Assembly (NCBI GenBank): GCA_910586225.1
Contig: CAJUIL010000004.1
Span: 122,417-186,416 of the forward strand
Length of the DNA stretch: 64,000 bases
DNA from: an uncultured Eubacterium sp.
GTDB lineage: Bacteria > Bacillota > Clostridia > Lachnospirales > Lachnospiraceae
Direction of reading: 5' to 3'
Shown here: positions 1-8,489 of the stretch, piece by piece
Layout: every line of letters begins with the position of its first letter
How positions within the stretch are numbered: the stretch's first letter is position 1
Notes under the pieces: model-generated
What the model was told of the DNA's origin: nothing
The model's input: only the letters and a program-made list of their open reading frames with translations
Databases searched by the model: none
Program-made: the position numbers and the translations under genes

Positions 1-1
1 G

Positions 2-742
2 ACGAACCTGCTTGTAAAGCAGAAATTTTCGTTTGATTCGAATGGAAAGCTGGCGAATTGCGAATCCAGAGACGCGAAACAATGTGAAATATTTATTGTC
101 GAGGGAGATTCTGCCGGAGGCTCTGCGAAAATGGCGAGAAACCGGATGTACCAGGCGATCATGCCGATCCGGGGTAAAATTTTAAATGTGGAAAAGGCAA
201 GCATTGACAAGGTGCTCGCGAACGCTGAGATCAAGACGATGATCAATGCTTTTGGCTGTGGATTTTCCGAAGGATACGGCAACGATTTTGATATTAACAG
301 GCTGCGCTATGACAAGATCATTATTATGGCAGATGCCGACGTAGACGGTGCGCATATTTCGACGCTGCTGCTGACGCTGTTTTATCGTTTTATGCCGGAG
401 CTGATCTTTGAAGGTCATGTATATATTGCGATGCCGCCTCTTTATAAGGCGATGCCGTCCAAGGGGCAGGAGGAGTACCTTTACGATGAAGAAGCGCTGA
501 AAAAATACCGGAAGCGGCACAAAGGCCCGTTTACGCTGCAAAGGTACAAAGGACTGGGAGAGATGGACGCGCAGCAGCTTTGGGAAACAACACTGGATCC
601 GCAGACGCGTTTGCTAAAAAAAGTAGAGATCGAGGACGGGCGGATGGCCTCGGATGTGACAGAGATGCTTATGGGAAACGACGTACCGCCGCGCAGGGCG
701 TTTATTTATGAGCACGCCGAGGACGCGCAGCTGGATATCTGA
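2..742 (+). CDS. Type IIA DNA topoisomerase subunit B (ParE/GyrB-like), C-terminal part
   Basis: The reading frame is open from the left edge, so this is the C-terminal 246 residues of an ATP-dependent topoisomerase B subunit. The Toprim domain shows EGDSAGGSAK near the start and the metal-binding DADVDGAH motif, followed by the HRYKGLGEMDAQQLWETT-type tail (here QRYKGLGEMDAQQLW) that contacts the A subunit. The C-terminus stops soon after the YKGLGEM block, as in Gram-positive B subunits that lack the long enterobacterial insert. The A subunit follows 54 bp downstream, so the two probably form one operon. Whether it is functionally topo IV or a second gyrase cannot be told from this piece; absence of a GyrA box in the partner leans to topo IV. 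The N-terminal ATPase domain lies outside the window. Confidence 0.93.
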   Translation, partial: TNLLVKQKFSFDSNGKLANCESRDAKQCEIFIVEGDSAGGSAKMARNRMYQAIMPIRGKILNVEKASIDKVLANAEIKTMINAFGCGFSEGYGNDFDINRLRYDKIIIMADADVDGAHISTLLLTLFYRFMPELIFEGHVYIAMPPLYKAMPSKGQEEYLYDEEALKKYRKRHKGPFTLQRYKGLGEMDAQQLWETTLDPQTRLLKKVEIEDGRMASDVTEMLMGNDVPPRRAFIYEHAEDAQLDI

Positions 743-796
743 CGCTGTATGTCAGGATTGCGGCTTGAGAAGTAAAACAGAAATGGAGAGAGGAAT

Positions 797-3046
797 ATGC
801 AGACAGAAGACCGCCTGATCCGTACGGAATATTCGGAGATCATGCAGAAATCTTATATTGATTATGCAATGAGCGTAATTATCGCTAGGGCGCTGCCAGA
901 TGTGCGGGACGGCTTAAAACCAGTGCAGCGGCGTACGTTGTACGATATGTATGAGCTTGGTATCCGCTATGACAGGCCGTATCGTAAATGTGCACGTATC
1001 GTTGGGGATACAATGGGTAAATACCATCCGCACGGCGACAGCTCTATTTACGAAGCGCTGGTCGTGATGGCGCAGGAGTTTAAGCGGGGACTGCCGCTGG
1101 TGGACGGACATGGGAATTTTGGGTCGATCGAGGGTGACGGAGCCGCGGCGATGCGTTATACGGAGGCCCGTTTGGAAAAGGTCACACAGGAAGCTTATCT
1201 TGCCGACTTGGACAAGGATGTGGTCAACTTTGTGCCGAATTTTGACGAGACAGATAAGGAACCCCAGGTGCTTCCTGTTAAGGTTCCGAATCTATTGATC
1301 AACGGCGCGGAGGGGATTGCGGTCGGCATGGCGACAAGCATACCGCCGCATAACTTCGGTGAGGTAATTGACGGCGTGATCGCCTATCTGAAAAATCCGG
1401 ATATTAATACGGAACAGATGATGGAATATATAAAAGGGCCGGATTTTCCGACCGGGGGAATTGTAACGAACCAGGATGAGCTGCAAAACATCTATTCTAC
1501 AGGTGCAGGTAAGATTAAAATACGCGGCAAGGTAGATGTGGAAAATGCAAAGGGCGGGAAGGATCGGCTGGTCATTTCTGAGATCCCATATACGATGATC
1601 GGCGCAAATATTGGGAAATTCTTAAATGATGTGTTCGCTCTTGTAGAGACAAAAAAGACAGCCGATATCGTGGATATTTCCAACCAGTCCTCTAAGGAAG
1701 GCATCCGCATCGTGCTGGAACTGCGGCGCGGCGCGGATGTGGAAAATTTATGTAATCTGCTGTACAAAAAAACAAAGCTGGAGGATACCTTTGGCGTCAA
1801 TATGCTTTCCGTAGCGAACGGCAGGCCGGAGACAATGGGGCTTGTGCCGATGATCCGCCATCATGTAGAGTTCCAGTACGAGCTTGCGACACGCAAATAC
1901 AATACGCTGCTGGCAAAGGAAAAGGAGAAAAAAGAAATCCAGGAGGGGCTGATACGTGCCTGCGACGTGATCGATTTGATCATTGAGATACTGCGCGGCA
2001 GTAAAAATATAAAAGAAGCCAAAAGCTGCCTGATAAGCGGTGATACTGGGAATATCCGCTTTCGCAGCGAGCGCTCGAAAAAGCAGGCCGAAAAGCTGAA
2101 TTTTACCGAGCGTCAGGCGACCGCGATCTTGGAAATGCGCTTGTACCGTTTGATCGGACTGGAGATCGAGGCGCTTAGAAAGGAGCATGAGGAAACGATC
2201 AAAAAGCTTGCTCTTTATGAGGATATTTTATCCAACCGTGATTCGATGAAAAAGGTGATCATCAAGGAGCTGCGCGCATTTAAAAAGGAATACGCCAGAC
2301 CAAGGCGCACTAGGATCGATAATATAGCGGAAGCTGTCTATGTTGAGAAAAAGATTGAGGAGCGGGATGTGACGGTGCTGATTGACCGCTTCGGTTATGC
2401 GCGTACGATGGACGTGGCGCTGTATGAACGCAATAAGGAGGCCGCGGACAGTGAGAGCAGGGAGATTTTCCATTGCAAAAATACAGACCGGATCTGTATT
2501 TTTACGAACAGGGGGCAGCTGCATATGCTTAAGGTATTGGACCTTCCGTATGGAAAATTCAGAGATAAGGGCCAGCCGATCGACAATGTGAGCAATTATG
2601 ACAGCAGTCAGGAGCAATGTGTATATTTGGCGCCGCTTAGCGCCGTGATACAGCGAATGCTGCTATTCGGCACTGCATCCGGTATGGTTAAGCAGGTGTC
2701 CGGCAAAGAGTTTGACGTATCGAAACGCACGACAGCCGCTACAAAGCTGTCGGATGGCGACGAGGTGGTTTTTATCAAAGAGCTGTCTTTGGAAGCAGAA
2801 CAGGAAACGGTTGTGATGCAGTCTGAAAAAGGAATGTTTTTGCGTATTGAAGCAGGCTCCATACCGGAAAAGAAAAAAATGGCGATCGGCGTACGCGGTA
2901 TCCGTCTGGCGGAACAAGACAGACTGACGCATATGTATCTGCTTGGAGACGAGGAGGAAATGATAGAAGCCGATTATGAACCGGCGAAGGTAGTATTAAA
3001 CCGTCTGCGGGTCGGCTCCAGAGATACCAAAGGTGTAAAACGCTAA
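797..3046 (+). CDS. Type IIA DNA topoisomerase subunit A (ParC/GyrA-like)
   Basis: A 749-residue breakage-reunion subunit that cuts and rejoins DNA together with the upstream B subunit. The catalytic tyrosine is Y121 in AAAMRYTEARL. The quinolone-pocket helix reads HPHGDSSIYEA with Ser82 and Glu86, the usual sensitive-type residues of Gram-positive enzymes. The C-terminal third (from about residue 510) forms the DNA-wrapping beta-pinwheel, but I see no canonical GyrA box (QRRGGKG); the nearest strings are FRDKGQPIDNV and AIGVRGIRL. This favours decatenase (topo IV-like) activity over supercoiling. The start at 797 has GGAGAGAGG upstream. Family assignment is secure; the gyrase versus topo IV label is inference. 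Confidence 0.93.
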   Translation: MQTEDRLIRTEYSEIMQKSYIDYAMSVIIARALPDVRDGLKPVQRRTLYDMYELGIRYDRPYRKCARIVGDTMGKYHPHGDSSIYEALVVMAQEFKRGLPLVDGHGNFGSIEGDGAAAMRYTEARLEKVTQEAYLADLDKDVVNFVPNFDETDKEPQVLPVKVPNLLINGAEGIAVGMATSIPPHNFGEVIDGVIAYLKNPDINTEQMMEYIKGPDFPTGGIVTNQDELQNIYSTGAGKIKIRGKVDVENAKGGKDRLVISEIPYTMIGANIGKFLNDVFALVETKKTADIVDISNQSSKEGIRIVLELRRGADVENLCNLLYKKTKLEDTFGVNMLSVANGRPETMGLVPMIRHHVEFQYELATRKYNTLLAKEKEKKEIQEGLIRACDVIDLIIEILRGSKNIKEAKSCLISGDTGNIRFRSERSKKQAEKLNFTERQATAILEMRLYRLIGLEIEALRKEHEETIKKLALYEDILSNRDSMKKVIIKELRAFKKEYARPRRTRIDNIAEAVYVEKKIEERDVTVLIDRFGYARTMDVALYERNKEAADSESREIFHCKNTDRICIFTNRGQLHMLKVLDLPYGKFRDKGQPIDNVSNYDSSQEQCVYLAPLSAVIQRMLLFGTASGMVKQVSGKEFDVSKRTTAATKLSDGDEVVFIKELSLEAEQETVVMQSEKGMFLRIEAGSIPEKKKMAIGVRGIRLAEQDRLTHMYLLGDEEEMIEADYEPAKVVLNRLRVGSRDTKGVKR

Positions 3047-3102
3047 ATCTGCTGTATGAAAGCAGGAAAACAGAAAGATAAATGAAACAGGAGGTAGGAA
3101 GG

Positions 3103-3543
3103 ATGGAACAGGAGGTATTAAGGGTCCGGTATCATTCGGATAAAATGGAAAGGCTGGATTATATCGCGGGCAAAAGCGACTGGATCGACCTGCGCAGCGC
3201 AGAGAACGTGACTTTGAAAAAAGGGGAGTTCCGTCTGATCAGTCTTGGTGTTTCCATGCAGCTTCCGCGGGGCTATGAAGCGGTGATTGTGCCAAGAAGC
3301 TCCACATATAAAAACTTTGGTATCATCCAGACGAATCATATGGGCGTTATTGACGAGACTTATTGCGGTGACAACGACGTATGGATGATGCCTGCGCTTG
3401 CGGTACGGGATACGCAGATCCATGTAAACGACCGTATCTGCCAATTCCGTATCCTAAGACACCAGCCAAGGCTTGTGTTTGAAGAGACAGACTGCCTTGG
3501 CAATCCTGACCGCGGCGGCCTTGGCAGTACCGGAAAGCAATAA
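3103..3543 (+). CDS. dut: dUTPase-family nucleotidohydrolase
   Basis: A 146-residue trimeric-type dUTPase, which hydrolyses dUTP to dUMP and pyrophosphate. All five family motifs can be followed: IDLRSAE (1), PRSST (2), GVIDETYCGD with the catalytic Asp and Tyr (3), RICQFRI (4) and the Gly-rich RGGLGSTGK tail (5) that closes over the nucleotide. An ATG exists at 3082, but AGGAGGT at 3089-3095 sits inside that extension and 8 bases before ATG 3103, so 3103 is the likely start. It follows the topoisomerase genes by about 56 bp and may share their transcript. A copy of the window's dispersed palindromic repeat begins right after its stop codon. Confidence 0.85.
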   Translation: MEQEVLRVRYHSDKMERLDYIAGKSDWIDLRSAENVTLKKGEFRLISLGVSMQLPRGYEAVIVPRSSTYKNFGIIQTNHMGVIDETYCGDNDVWMMPALAVRDTQIHVNDRICQFRILRHQPRLVFEETDCLGNPDRGGLGSTGKQ

Positions 3544-3544
3544 G

Positions 3545-3677
3545 ATATAACAGTTCAGGCAAGCTGAACTGTTATATGCAAAAATCCATTGAAAATCGCT
3601 TCGCGATGGGATTTTTGCACTCCTAAATCATGTTCTTACGGAACGCGCAGCTGGTGCGCGTTCCTGACTCGTGAAAA
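3545..3677 (+). repeat. Dispersed palindromic repeat, copy 1
   Basis: Three hairpins in a row. Module A: 14-bp perfect arms at 3545-3558 and 3564-3577 (ACAGTTCAG/CTGAACTGT core). Module B: GCAAAAATCC (3578-3587) pairs with GGATTTTTGC (3609-3618) around a small ATCGC-TTC-GCGAT hairpin. Module C: GGAACGCGCA (3640-3649) pairs with TGCGCGTTCC (3655-3664). Modules A and B recur at 28.7 and 31.8 kb. Module C there has a different sequence but the same fold. The right end is degraded compared with the other copies. The first hairpin and T-rich context could also end transcription of dut. Confidence 0.8.
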
Positions 3678-3721
3678 GTAACATAAAATCCAACGAAAAC
3701 AACAAAGAATGAAAAAATCAG

Positions 3722-3750
3722 TTGCGTTATCCGGTAAAAAAGTCTAAGAT
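3722..3750 (+). promoter_or_regulatory. Possible sigma-A promoter of the phosphoribosyltransferase gene
   Basis: TTGCGT (3722-3727), 17 bases, TAAGAT (3745-3750), 28 bases before the ATG at 3778, which has AGAAAGGAG upstream. Both boxes deviate from consensus, so this is moderate evidence. Confidence 0.45.
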
Positions 3751-3777
3751 GGAAGAAAACAGAAAGGAGTATCATAT

Positions 3778-4419
3778 ATGGAACAGCGTACGGTAAAGTT
3801 TTATTCAAAGGAAAGCAACCTGCTTGCCCTTCATGCGATCCCAGGGCATTTCGCTACGAGCAATTCTCATATTAATTTTTACATTGATGTAACCGGTATG
3901 CGTGCGCGCATTACCGAAGCGGAGGAAGCGGCAAAGATCCTGGCGCATAAATTCGGACATTTAAGCTATGTGGATACGGTCGTATGTATGGATGGGACAG
4001 AGGTGATCGGGGCATTTTTGGCCAAAGAATTTGAAAAAGAACATATTGCATCCACAAACCAGCACAAAACAGTCTATGTCATTTCACCGGAGCAAAGCCG
4101 CGATAACCAGATGATCTTCCGTGATAATACAAAGCATATGATTGCTGGAAAGCACGTCATCCTGTTACTTGCCACGACGACGACCGGAGAGACGATACGA
4201 AGGAGCATAGAGGGCATTCAGTATTATGGCGGATTGATCGAAGGGATTGGCTCTGTATTCAGCACAGTAGGTATGGTTAATCATATCAAGGTACAGTCAC
4301 TATTTGACGGCAATGACGTTATTGGCTACCAGGCGTTTCCAAAGGCGGACTGCCCGTTCTGCAAAAAGGGCACGAAAATCGAGGCTGTCGTAAACGGCTT
4401 TGGATATTCCAAGCTGTAG
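3778..4419 (+). CDS. Phosphoribosyltransferase-like protein (orotate PRTase-like fold), divergent PRPP loop
   Basis: A 213-residue protein resembling type I phosphoribosyltransferases annotated as orotate phosphoribosyltransferase in Clostridia. The fold is suggested by a central strand-loop-helix of the type VILLLATTTTGETIRRS (about residues 123-139), which sits where the PRPP loop (hydrophobic-DD-xxTTGxT) is expected, and by the flexible-loop region before it (SRDNQMIFRDN). The acidic pair that normally precedes the TTG is replaced by hydrophobic residues, while TTGET is kept. The C-terminus has a CPFCKKG pair of cysteines, as in a small zinc knuckle. No other pyrimidine gene is nearby. A catalytic role is therefore uncertain; a regulatory or altered-substrate role is possible. 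Confidence 0.6.
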   Translation: MEQRTVKFYSKESNLLALHAIPGHFATSNSHINFYIDVTGMRARITEAEEAAKILAHKFGHLSYVDTVVCMDGTEVIGAFLAKEFEKEHIASTNQHKTVYVISPEQSRDNQMIFRDNTKHMIAGKHVILLLATTTTGETIRRSIEGIQYYGGLIEGIGSVFSTVGMVNHIKVQSLFDGNDVIGYQAFPKADCPFCKKGTKIEAVVNGFGYSKL

Positions 4420-4460
4420 CAAAAAGAAAGGTGCTTTAACGGCTGACAGATAGGACGAAA

Positions 4461-4488
4461 GGCAGGCAGGGATATGGCCTGCTTTTTT
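4461..4488 (+). terminator. Rho-independent terminator
   Basis: GCAGGC and GCCTGC arms around a short loop, followed by six T residues, about 40 bases after the stop of the phosphoribosyltransferase-like gene. Confidence 0.75.
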
Positions 4489-4498
4489 GTCGTTTTTA

Positions 4499-4526
4499 TT
4501 GGCTATTCATGTCATTTCTATATAAA
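4499..4526 (+). promoter_or_regulatory. Possible promoter of the 241-residue gene
   Basis: TTGGCT (4499-4504), 16 bases, TATAAA (4521-4526), placed between the preceding terminator and the ATG at 4600. Weak -35, reasonable -10. Confidence 0.4.
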
Positions 4527-4599
4527 AATAGCTGGCTGCTGCCGATATAGAAGAAGTAGCGGTTTATGCAATTTTATTTAGGAAAGAAAGGAGATGCCT

Positions 4600-5325
4600 A
4601 TGAATTACACAATGGATGCCAGCTACCGAACGAGGGCTGTGCGCAGCTTTTTAAAAGCGTACGACGTCAAAGGCTTTCAGAATCCAGATCCATCGTTTTT
4701 GAAAAAAATGGCGGCGCTTATGCAAAAGGATCATGCGGATCAGGCCGGAAAGCAGGAAGGAAATGTCGCAGCGGGCCAGCGTACAGAGGGAAGCGGAAAA
4801 GCAGCGGAGTCAGCGGATACGGTGTTGTTCTCACCACGCGATATGACGATGGAGGAATATAAGGAGTATCTTTATGACAAGATCTCGCAGCTGCCGGTAC
4901 ATCCGACGAATATGCAGGATGATGTATCGATCCAGATTTCGCAGGCAGGGCTGGAAGCGATGAAAAACGACTCAGAATATGAACAGTGGGTGCTAAGTTC
5001 GATCAGATCCAGTTTTATGTCCCGCGATCCATGGAGCGGTATGTGCGGCGGCAAATACGTCATCCTCTATTTTGGCGAGGAAAAAGAGCAAAGCCGCGGG
5101 GAATGCCTGCGTGCGGGACATCTGAACGGCAGCGGGGATAAGCTGTTCAATGAAAAGGCTAAAAACAGCTTTTGGGAGCGCCGCGCAAGGCGCAGAAAGG
5201 AGCTGGCGGAGCAGTACGAGGAAATGCTGGAGGTAAAAGAGCTGAATAAGGATCTGGATAAGGGATTTTATTACGGCAGCCTTGCCATTTTGTCGGCTTT
5301 CAAACCAAAGCCAGAAGCAGACTGA
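4600..5325 (+). CDS. Unrecognised cytoplasmic protein, 241 residues
   Basis: I do not recognise this protein with confidence. It has no signal peptide or membrane segment. It has a low-complexity Gly/Ser/Gln-rich linker around residues 45-75, then a conserved-looking block (MTMEEYKEYLYDKISQLP and a DVSIQISQAGLEAMKND stretch), then WSGMCGGKYVILYFG, and ends in a charged, probably helical tail (RRARRRKELAEQYEEMLEV). This resembles uncharacterised Firmicutes proteins of unknown function. An ATG at 4594 abuts the GGAG of the ribosome binding site (4587-4593); the ATG at 4600 with 6-base spacing is the better start. It is monocistronic, between two terminators. Confidence 0.6.
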   Translation: MNYTMDASYRTRAVRSFLKAYDVKGFQNPDPSFLKKMAALMQKDHADQAGKQEGNVAAGQRTEGSGKAAESADTVLFSPRDMTMEEYKEYLYDKISQLPVHPTNMQDDVSIQISQAGLEAMKNDSEYEQWVLSSIRSSFMSRDPWSGMCGGKYVILYFGEEKEQSRGECLRAGHLNGSGDKLFNEKAKNSFWERRARRRKELAEQYEEMLEVKELNKDLDKGFYYGSLAILSAFKPKPEAD

Positions 5326-5486
5326 GCAGCCTAACAGTGGCAGAGTCGGAACCAAAAGCAGACGAAAAACGCTTGGACTATGCAAGGAGAGCGCGAGGAT
5401 TTTGACTGACAGAGAAATCCTGCTGCGTATTGGGAAGATTCCATATGAAAAGAAATGAAGAAGGTCTGGAACAGGTGGATAGGATC

Positions 5487-5506
5487 GCCTGCTTTCAGGC
5501 TTTTTT
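5487..5506 (+). terminator. Rho-independent terminator before the feo operon
   Basis: GCCTG (5487-5491) pairs with CAGGC (5496-5500), followed by six T residues. The rest of the 313-base gap (5326-5638) holds no credible gene; its right end is the feo promoter. Confidence 0.65.
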
Positions 5507-5551
5507 CTTTGGAAAGGTGACAGAGCAGTTTGTTTGAATGAAATAAAATTC

Positions 5552-5580
5552 TTGACAACTACTATAAGTTAGCTTATACT
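5552..5580 (+). promoter_or_regulatory. Sigma-A promoter of the feo operon
   Basis: Consensus TTGACA (5552-5557), 17 bases, TATACT (5575-5580), 58 bases upstream of the first feoA ATG. Its -10 is overlapped by a palindromic operator candidate. Confidence 0.85.
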
Positions 5581-5582
5581 AA
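5563..5582. promoter_or_regulatory. Candidate DtxR-family metal repressor operator
   Basis: TTAGCTTATACTAA has perfect TTAG/CTAA outer arms and overlaps the -10 of the feo promoter; the neighbouring ATAAG-TTAG-CTTAT is a second overlapping dyad. The TTAG(N6)CTAA shape matches operators of DtxR/IdeR-type iron repressors (TTAGGTTAGCCTAA). Repression of iron uptake when iron is plentiful is the expected logic. The identity of the repressor is inference. Confidence 0.55.
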
Positions 5583-5638
5583 TTAAAGTAAGAAGTGATT
5601 ATTAAATAATACAGGAAATAGAAGAAGGAGGAGTCGAT

Positions 5639-5863
5639 ATGCCATTATCTATGATTCGTACAGGACAGCCTGGTGTCGTTAAAAAGATCGGCGGCAGGGA
5701 GGATACGCGCAGATTCTTGGAAAATCTCGGCTTTGTGATCGGCGCGATCGTAACGGTTGTTTCGGATACTGGTGGAAATATCATCGTTAATGTCAAGGAA
5801 TCCAGAGTAGCGCTTGGAAAAGAAATGGCCAACAAAATCTTTGTAGGAGGAAGTAATATATGA
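5639..5863 (+). CDS. feoA: FeoA-domain protein, first copy
   Basis: A 74-residue SH3-like FeoA domain protein. FeoA proteins are small cytosolic partners of the ferrous iron transporter FeoB. The typical pattern is visible: an N-terminal strand with a short Arg-rich helix (EDTRRFLENLGFVIGA, the family L-x-x-x-G-F-hydrophobic-G signature), followed by strands ending in RVALGKEMANKIFV. AGAAGGAGGAG precedes the ATG. It overlaps the next feoA by four bases (ATGA), so the two are translationally coupled. Two tandem feoA genes before feoB is common in Clostridia. Confidence 0.9.
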   Translation: MPLSMIRTGQPGVVKKIGGREDTRRFLENLGFVIGAIVTVVSDTGGNIIVNVKESRVALGKEMANKIFVGGSNI

Positions 5864-6081
5864 GAACGTTAAAAGATGTGCAGGTAGGACAGACGGTAAC
5901 GGCTGCAAGGCTTACCGGAGAAGGCCCGGTAAAACGTCGCATGATGGACATGGGAATTACAAAAGGGGTTTCTATTTATGTCAGGAAGGTTGCGCCACTT
6001 GGCGATCCGGTGGAAATTACGGTACGCGGATATGAGCTGTCGCTGCGCAAGGCAGATGCGGAAATGATCGAAGTGCTTTAA
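5860..6081 (+). CDS. feoA: FeoA-domain protein, second copy
   Basis: A 73-residue FeoA protein: LKDVQVGQTVTAARL, then GPVKRRMMDMGITKGVSIYV (the RRMMDMGI-x-x-G core is classic) and PLGDPVEITVRGYELSLRKADAEMIEV at the end. Start overlaps the stop of the first copy (ATGA at 5860-5863), with AGGAGGAAG upstream. It is closer to the textbook FeoA than the first copy, which suggests the two have divided roles at FeoB or form a heteromer. Confidence 0.93.
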   Translation: MRTLKDVQVGQTVTAARLTGEGPVKRRMMDMGITKGVSIYVRKVAPLGDPVEITVRGYELSLRKADAEMIEVL

Positions 6082-6167
6082 CAAAGCTTGCCTATGCAGC
6101 GGCGTGAATATGGAAGCTGCTGCAAAGAAATGAGCTTTATAAAAAATACAGGAAAAGGAGAAGTAAC

Positions 6168-8327
6168 ATGGCAGTAAAAATTGCATTAGCAGGAAACCCG
6201 AACTGCGGGAAAACTACGCTGTTCAATGCGTTGACAGGCTCCAATCAGTTCGTAGGCAACTGGCCGGGAGTGACTGTGGAGAAGAAGGAGGGAAAATTAA
6301 AAGGGTATCCAGATGTGACGGTAACAGATCTGCCGGGTATTTATTCCCTATCGCCTTATACACCAGAAGAAGTGGCGGCAAGAAATTACCTGATAACAGA
6401 ACGGCCGGATGTGATCTTAAATATTGTGGATGGTACGAATTTGGAACGCAATCTGTATCTTACGACACAGCTTTTGGAGCTTGGGATTCCGCTGCTTTTA
6501 GCAGTCAATATGACGGATATCCTGGCAAAAACAGGCGAACAGATACATATCCAAGCGTTAAGTGAAAAGCTTGGCTGCGGTGTGGTGGAGATTTCGGCGT
6601 TAAAAGGGAACGGTATCCGAAAGGCGGCGGAAAGGGCGGTTTTGCTTGCACAGGAAAAAAATGAGATGATACCAGTGCATCAATTTTCATCACAGGCGGA
6701 GCGCGTCCTTGGGGAAACCATTGCGCTGCTTGGAGACGGCATTCCAAAAGAGCAGAAACGTTTTTATGCGATAAAGCTGTTGGAGCGGGATGAAAAGATC
6801 TGTGCGCAGCTTGACGGTATCCCGGATGCAACTGCCCAGATCCAGGCGTTGGAGGATGCGTTTGATGACGATGTGGAGAGTATTATTACAAATGAACGGT
6901 ATGTCTATATTTCTTCCATTATCGAAGCGTGCTGCACCAGAAACAGGAAGCAGGCAAGACTGACGGCTTCTGACCGGATTGACCGGATCGTGACCAACCG
7001 GTTTTTAGCGCTTCCGATCTTTGCGGCGGTGATGTTTTTTGTTTATTATATTTCAGTTTCGACGGCAGGCGATCTGCTTACTGGGTGGACGAACGATACG
7101 TTGTTTGGCGAATGGATTGTGCCTGGCGTTGCGGGGGCGCTGGAAATGGCCGGCTGCGCGGGCTGGCTGACGGGACTGATCGCAGATGGGATTGTCGGCG
7201 GCGTTGGCGCGGTGCTTGGATTTGTGCCGCAGATGCTTTTATTGTTTTTCTTTCTCGCGTTTTTAGAGGCTTGCGGCTATATGGCGCGGGTGGCGTTCAT
7301 TATGGATCGAATATTCCGCAAATTCGGCCTATCTGGCAAATCGTTTATTCCAATGCTGATCGGAAGCGGATGCAGCGTGCCGGGAATCATGGCGTCCCGT
7401 ACGATTGAAAATGACAGAGATCGCAGGATGACGGTTATGACGACGACGTTTGTGCCTTGCGGGGCAAAGCTTCCGATCATTGGATTGATCGCGGGCGCGT
7501 TTTTTGACAACGCCGGATGGGTTTCGTGGAGCGCCTATTTTACAGGAATCGCGGCAATTATCAGTTCCGGTGTGATTTTAAAAAAGACACGTAGATTTGC
7601 GGGAGATCCGTCGCCGTTTGTTATGGAGCTGCCTGCTTACCATATGCCTACCGCGGGTAATGTTCTGCGGAGTATGTGGGAAAGGGGATGGTCTTTTATT
7701 CGAAAGGCTGGTACAATCATTTTATTGTCTACGATCGTCTTGTGGTTCCTGCAGGGCTTTGGCTGGGTCGAAGGCAGCTTTGGTATGTTAGAGGAGGGCC
7801 AGCTGGACCATAGTATTTTAGCAGCATTGGGCGGTATCGTGGCTCCGATCTTTGCGCCGCTTGGCTGGGGAGACTGGAAAATGGCGGTTGCGGCGGTTAC
7901 CGGGCTAATCGCAAAGGAAAATGTAGTAGCGACGTTTGGTGTTTTGTTTGGCTTTGCACAGGTGGCGGAAAACGGAGAGGAGATCTGGAGCGTGCTCGCA
8001 GCTTCCATGACCGGGGCTGCGGCATATTCCTTCCTTGTATTTAATCTGCTCTGTGCACCGTGCTTTGCAGCAATGGGAGCGATCAAGCGGGAAATGAACG
8101 ACGCGAAATGGTTTTGGCTTGCCATTGGGTACCAGTGCGGGCTGGCTTATGCAGTATCGCTGTGTATTTATCAATTTGGACTGTTTTTTGCGACCTGGCA
8201 GTTTGGGTTTGGTACGGCTGTGGCTGTTGGAATTGCAGCGGGATTTTTGTACCTGCTCGTGCGGCCGGTGGATAAGGATGGCTCTGTGCGTATTGGATTT
8301 AGAAAAACAGCAGGAACAGGATTGTAA
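6168..8327 (+). CDS. feoB: Ferrous iron transport protein B
   Basis: A 719-residue membrane Fe(II) transporter with an N-terminal G domain: G1 GNPNCGKT (residues 9-16), G3 DLPG (54-57), G4 NMTD (114-117, the usual last Asp kept) and G5 SALKG. A helical GDI-like spacer follows to about residue 265, then the membrane part with two Gate motifs; the first contains the conserved GSGCSVPG Cys region and the second the NLLCAPCFAAMGAI Cys-Pro-Cys-type segment. Length and order fit a full-length Gram-positive FeoB. It lies 86 bp after feoA with AAAAGGAGAAG before the ATG, and a Cys-rich small protein gene follows. Confidence 0.96.
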   Translation: MAVKIALAGNPNCGKTTLFNALTGSNQFVGNWPGVTVEKKEGKLKGYPDVTVTDLPGIYSLSPYTPEEVAARNYLITERPDVILNIVDGTNLERNLYLTTQLLELGIPLLLAVNMTDILAKTGEQIHIQALSEKLGCGVVEISALKGNGIRKAAERAVLLAQEKNEMIPVHQFSSQAERVLGETIALLGDGIPKEQKRFYAIKLLERDEKICAQLDGIPDATAQIQALEDAFDDDVESIITNERYVYISSIIEACCTRNRKQARLTASDRIDRIVTNRFLALPIFAAVMFFVYYISVSTAGDLLTGWTNDTLFGEWIVPGVAGALEMAGCAGWLTGLIADGIVGGVGAVLGFVPQMLLLFFFLAFLEACGYMARVAFIMDRIFRKFGLSGKSFIPMLIGSGCSVPGIMASRTIENDRDRRMTVMTTTFVPCGAKLPIIGLIAGAFFDNAGWVSWSAYFTGIAAIISSGVILKKTRRFAGDPSPFVMELPAYHMPTAGNVLRSMWERGWSFIRKAGTIILLSTIVLWFLQGFGWVEGSFGMLEEGQLDHSILAALGGIVAPIFAPLGWGDWKMAVAAVTGLIAKENVVATFGVLFGFAQVAENGEEIWSVLAASMTGAAAYSFLVFNLLCAPCFAAMGAIKREMNDAKWFWLAIGYQCGLAYAVSLCIYQFGLFFATWQFGFGTAVAVGIAAGFLYLLVRPVDKDGSVRIGFRKTAGTGL

Positions 8328-8357
8328 GGCAAACCGAAGTGATGACAGGAGGGTTTT

Positions 8358-8489
8358 ATGGGCACGATCGTTGTATTGGCCGGATTGGCCGTTGTGGTCG
8401 GATTAGTGATACGTGGTATGGTACGGGATAAAAAGCAAGGGAGGTCAGGCTGCGGCGGTGACTGCAGCCACTGTCGCGGATGCCATTGA
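8358..8489 (+). CDS. FeoB-associated Cys-rich membrane protein, 43 residues
   Basis: A very short gene: one membrane segment (residues 3-18, GTIVVLAGLAVVVGLV), a basic stretch (RDKKQGR) and a C-terminal cysteine cluster CGGDCSHCRGCH. This layout (TM, basic hinge, four Cys) is that of the small FeoB-associated Cys-rich proteins found after feoB in Firmicutes, a counterpart of FeoC. ACAGGAGGG lies just upstream of the ATG and the gap to feoB is 30 bp. The cysteines may bind iron or an Fe-S cluster, but that is inference. The stop codon touches the first unit of a tandem repeat. Confidence 0.85.
   Translation: MGTIVVLAGLAVVVGLVIRGMVRDKKQGRSGCGGDCSHCRGCH

Noticed and set aside
4866..5385. Minus-strand frames opposite the 241-residue gene
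   Set aside because: They lack ribosome binding sites and promoter; the + strand gene has both.
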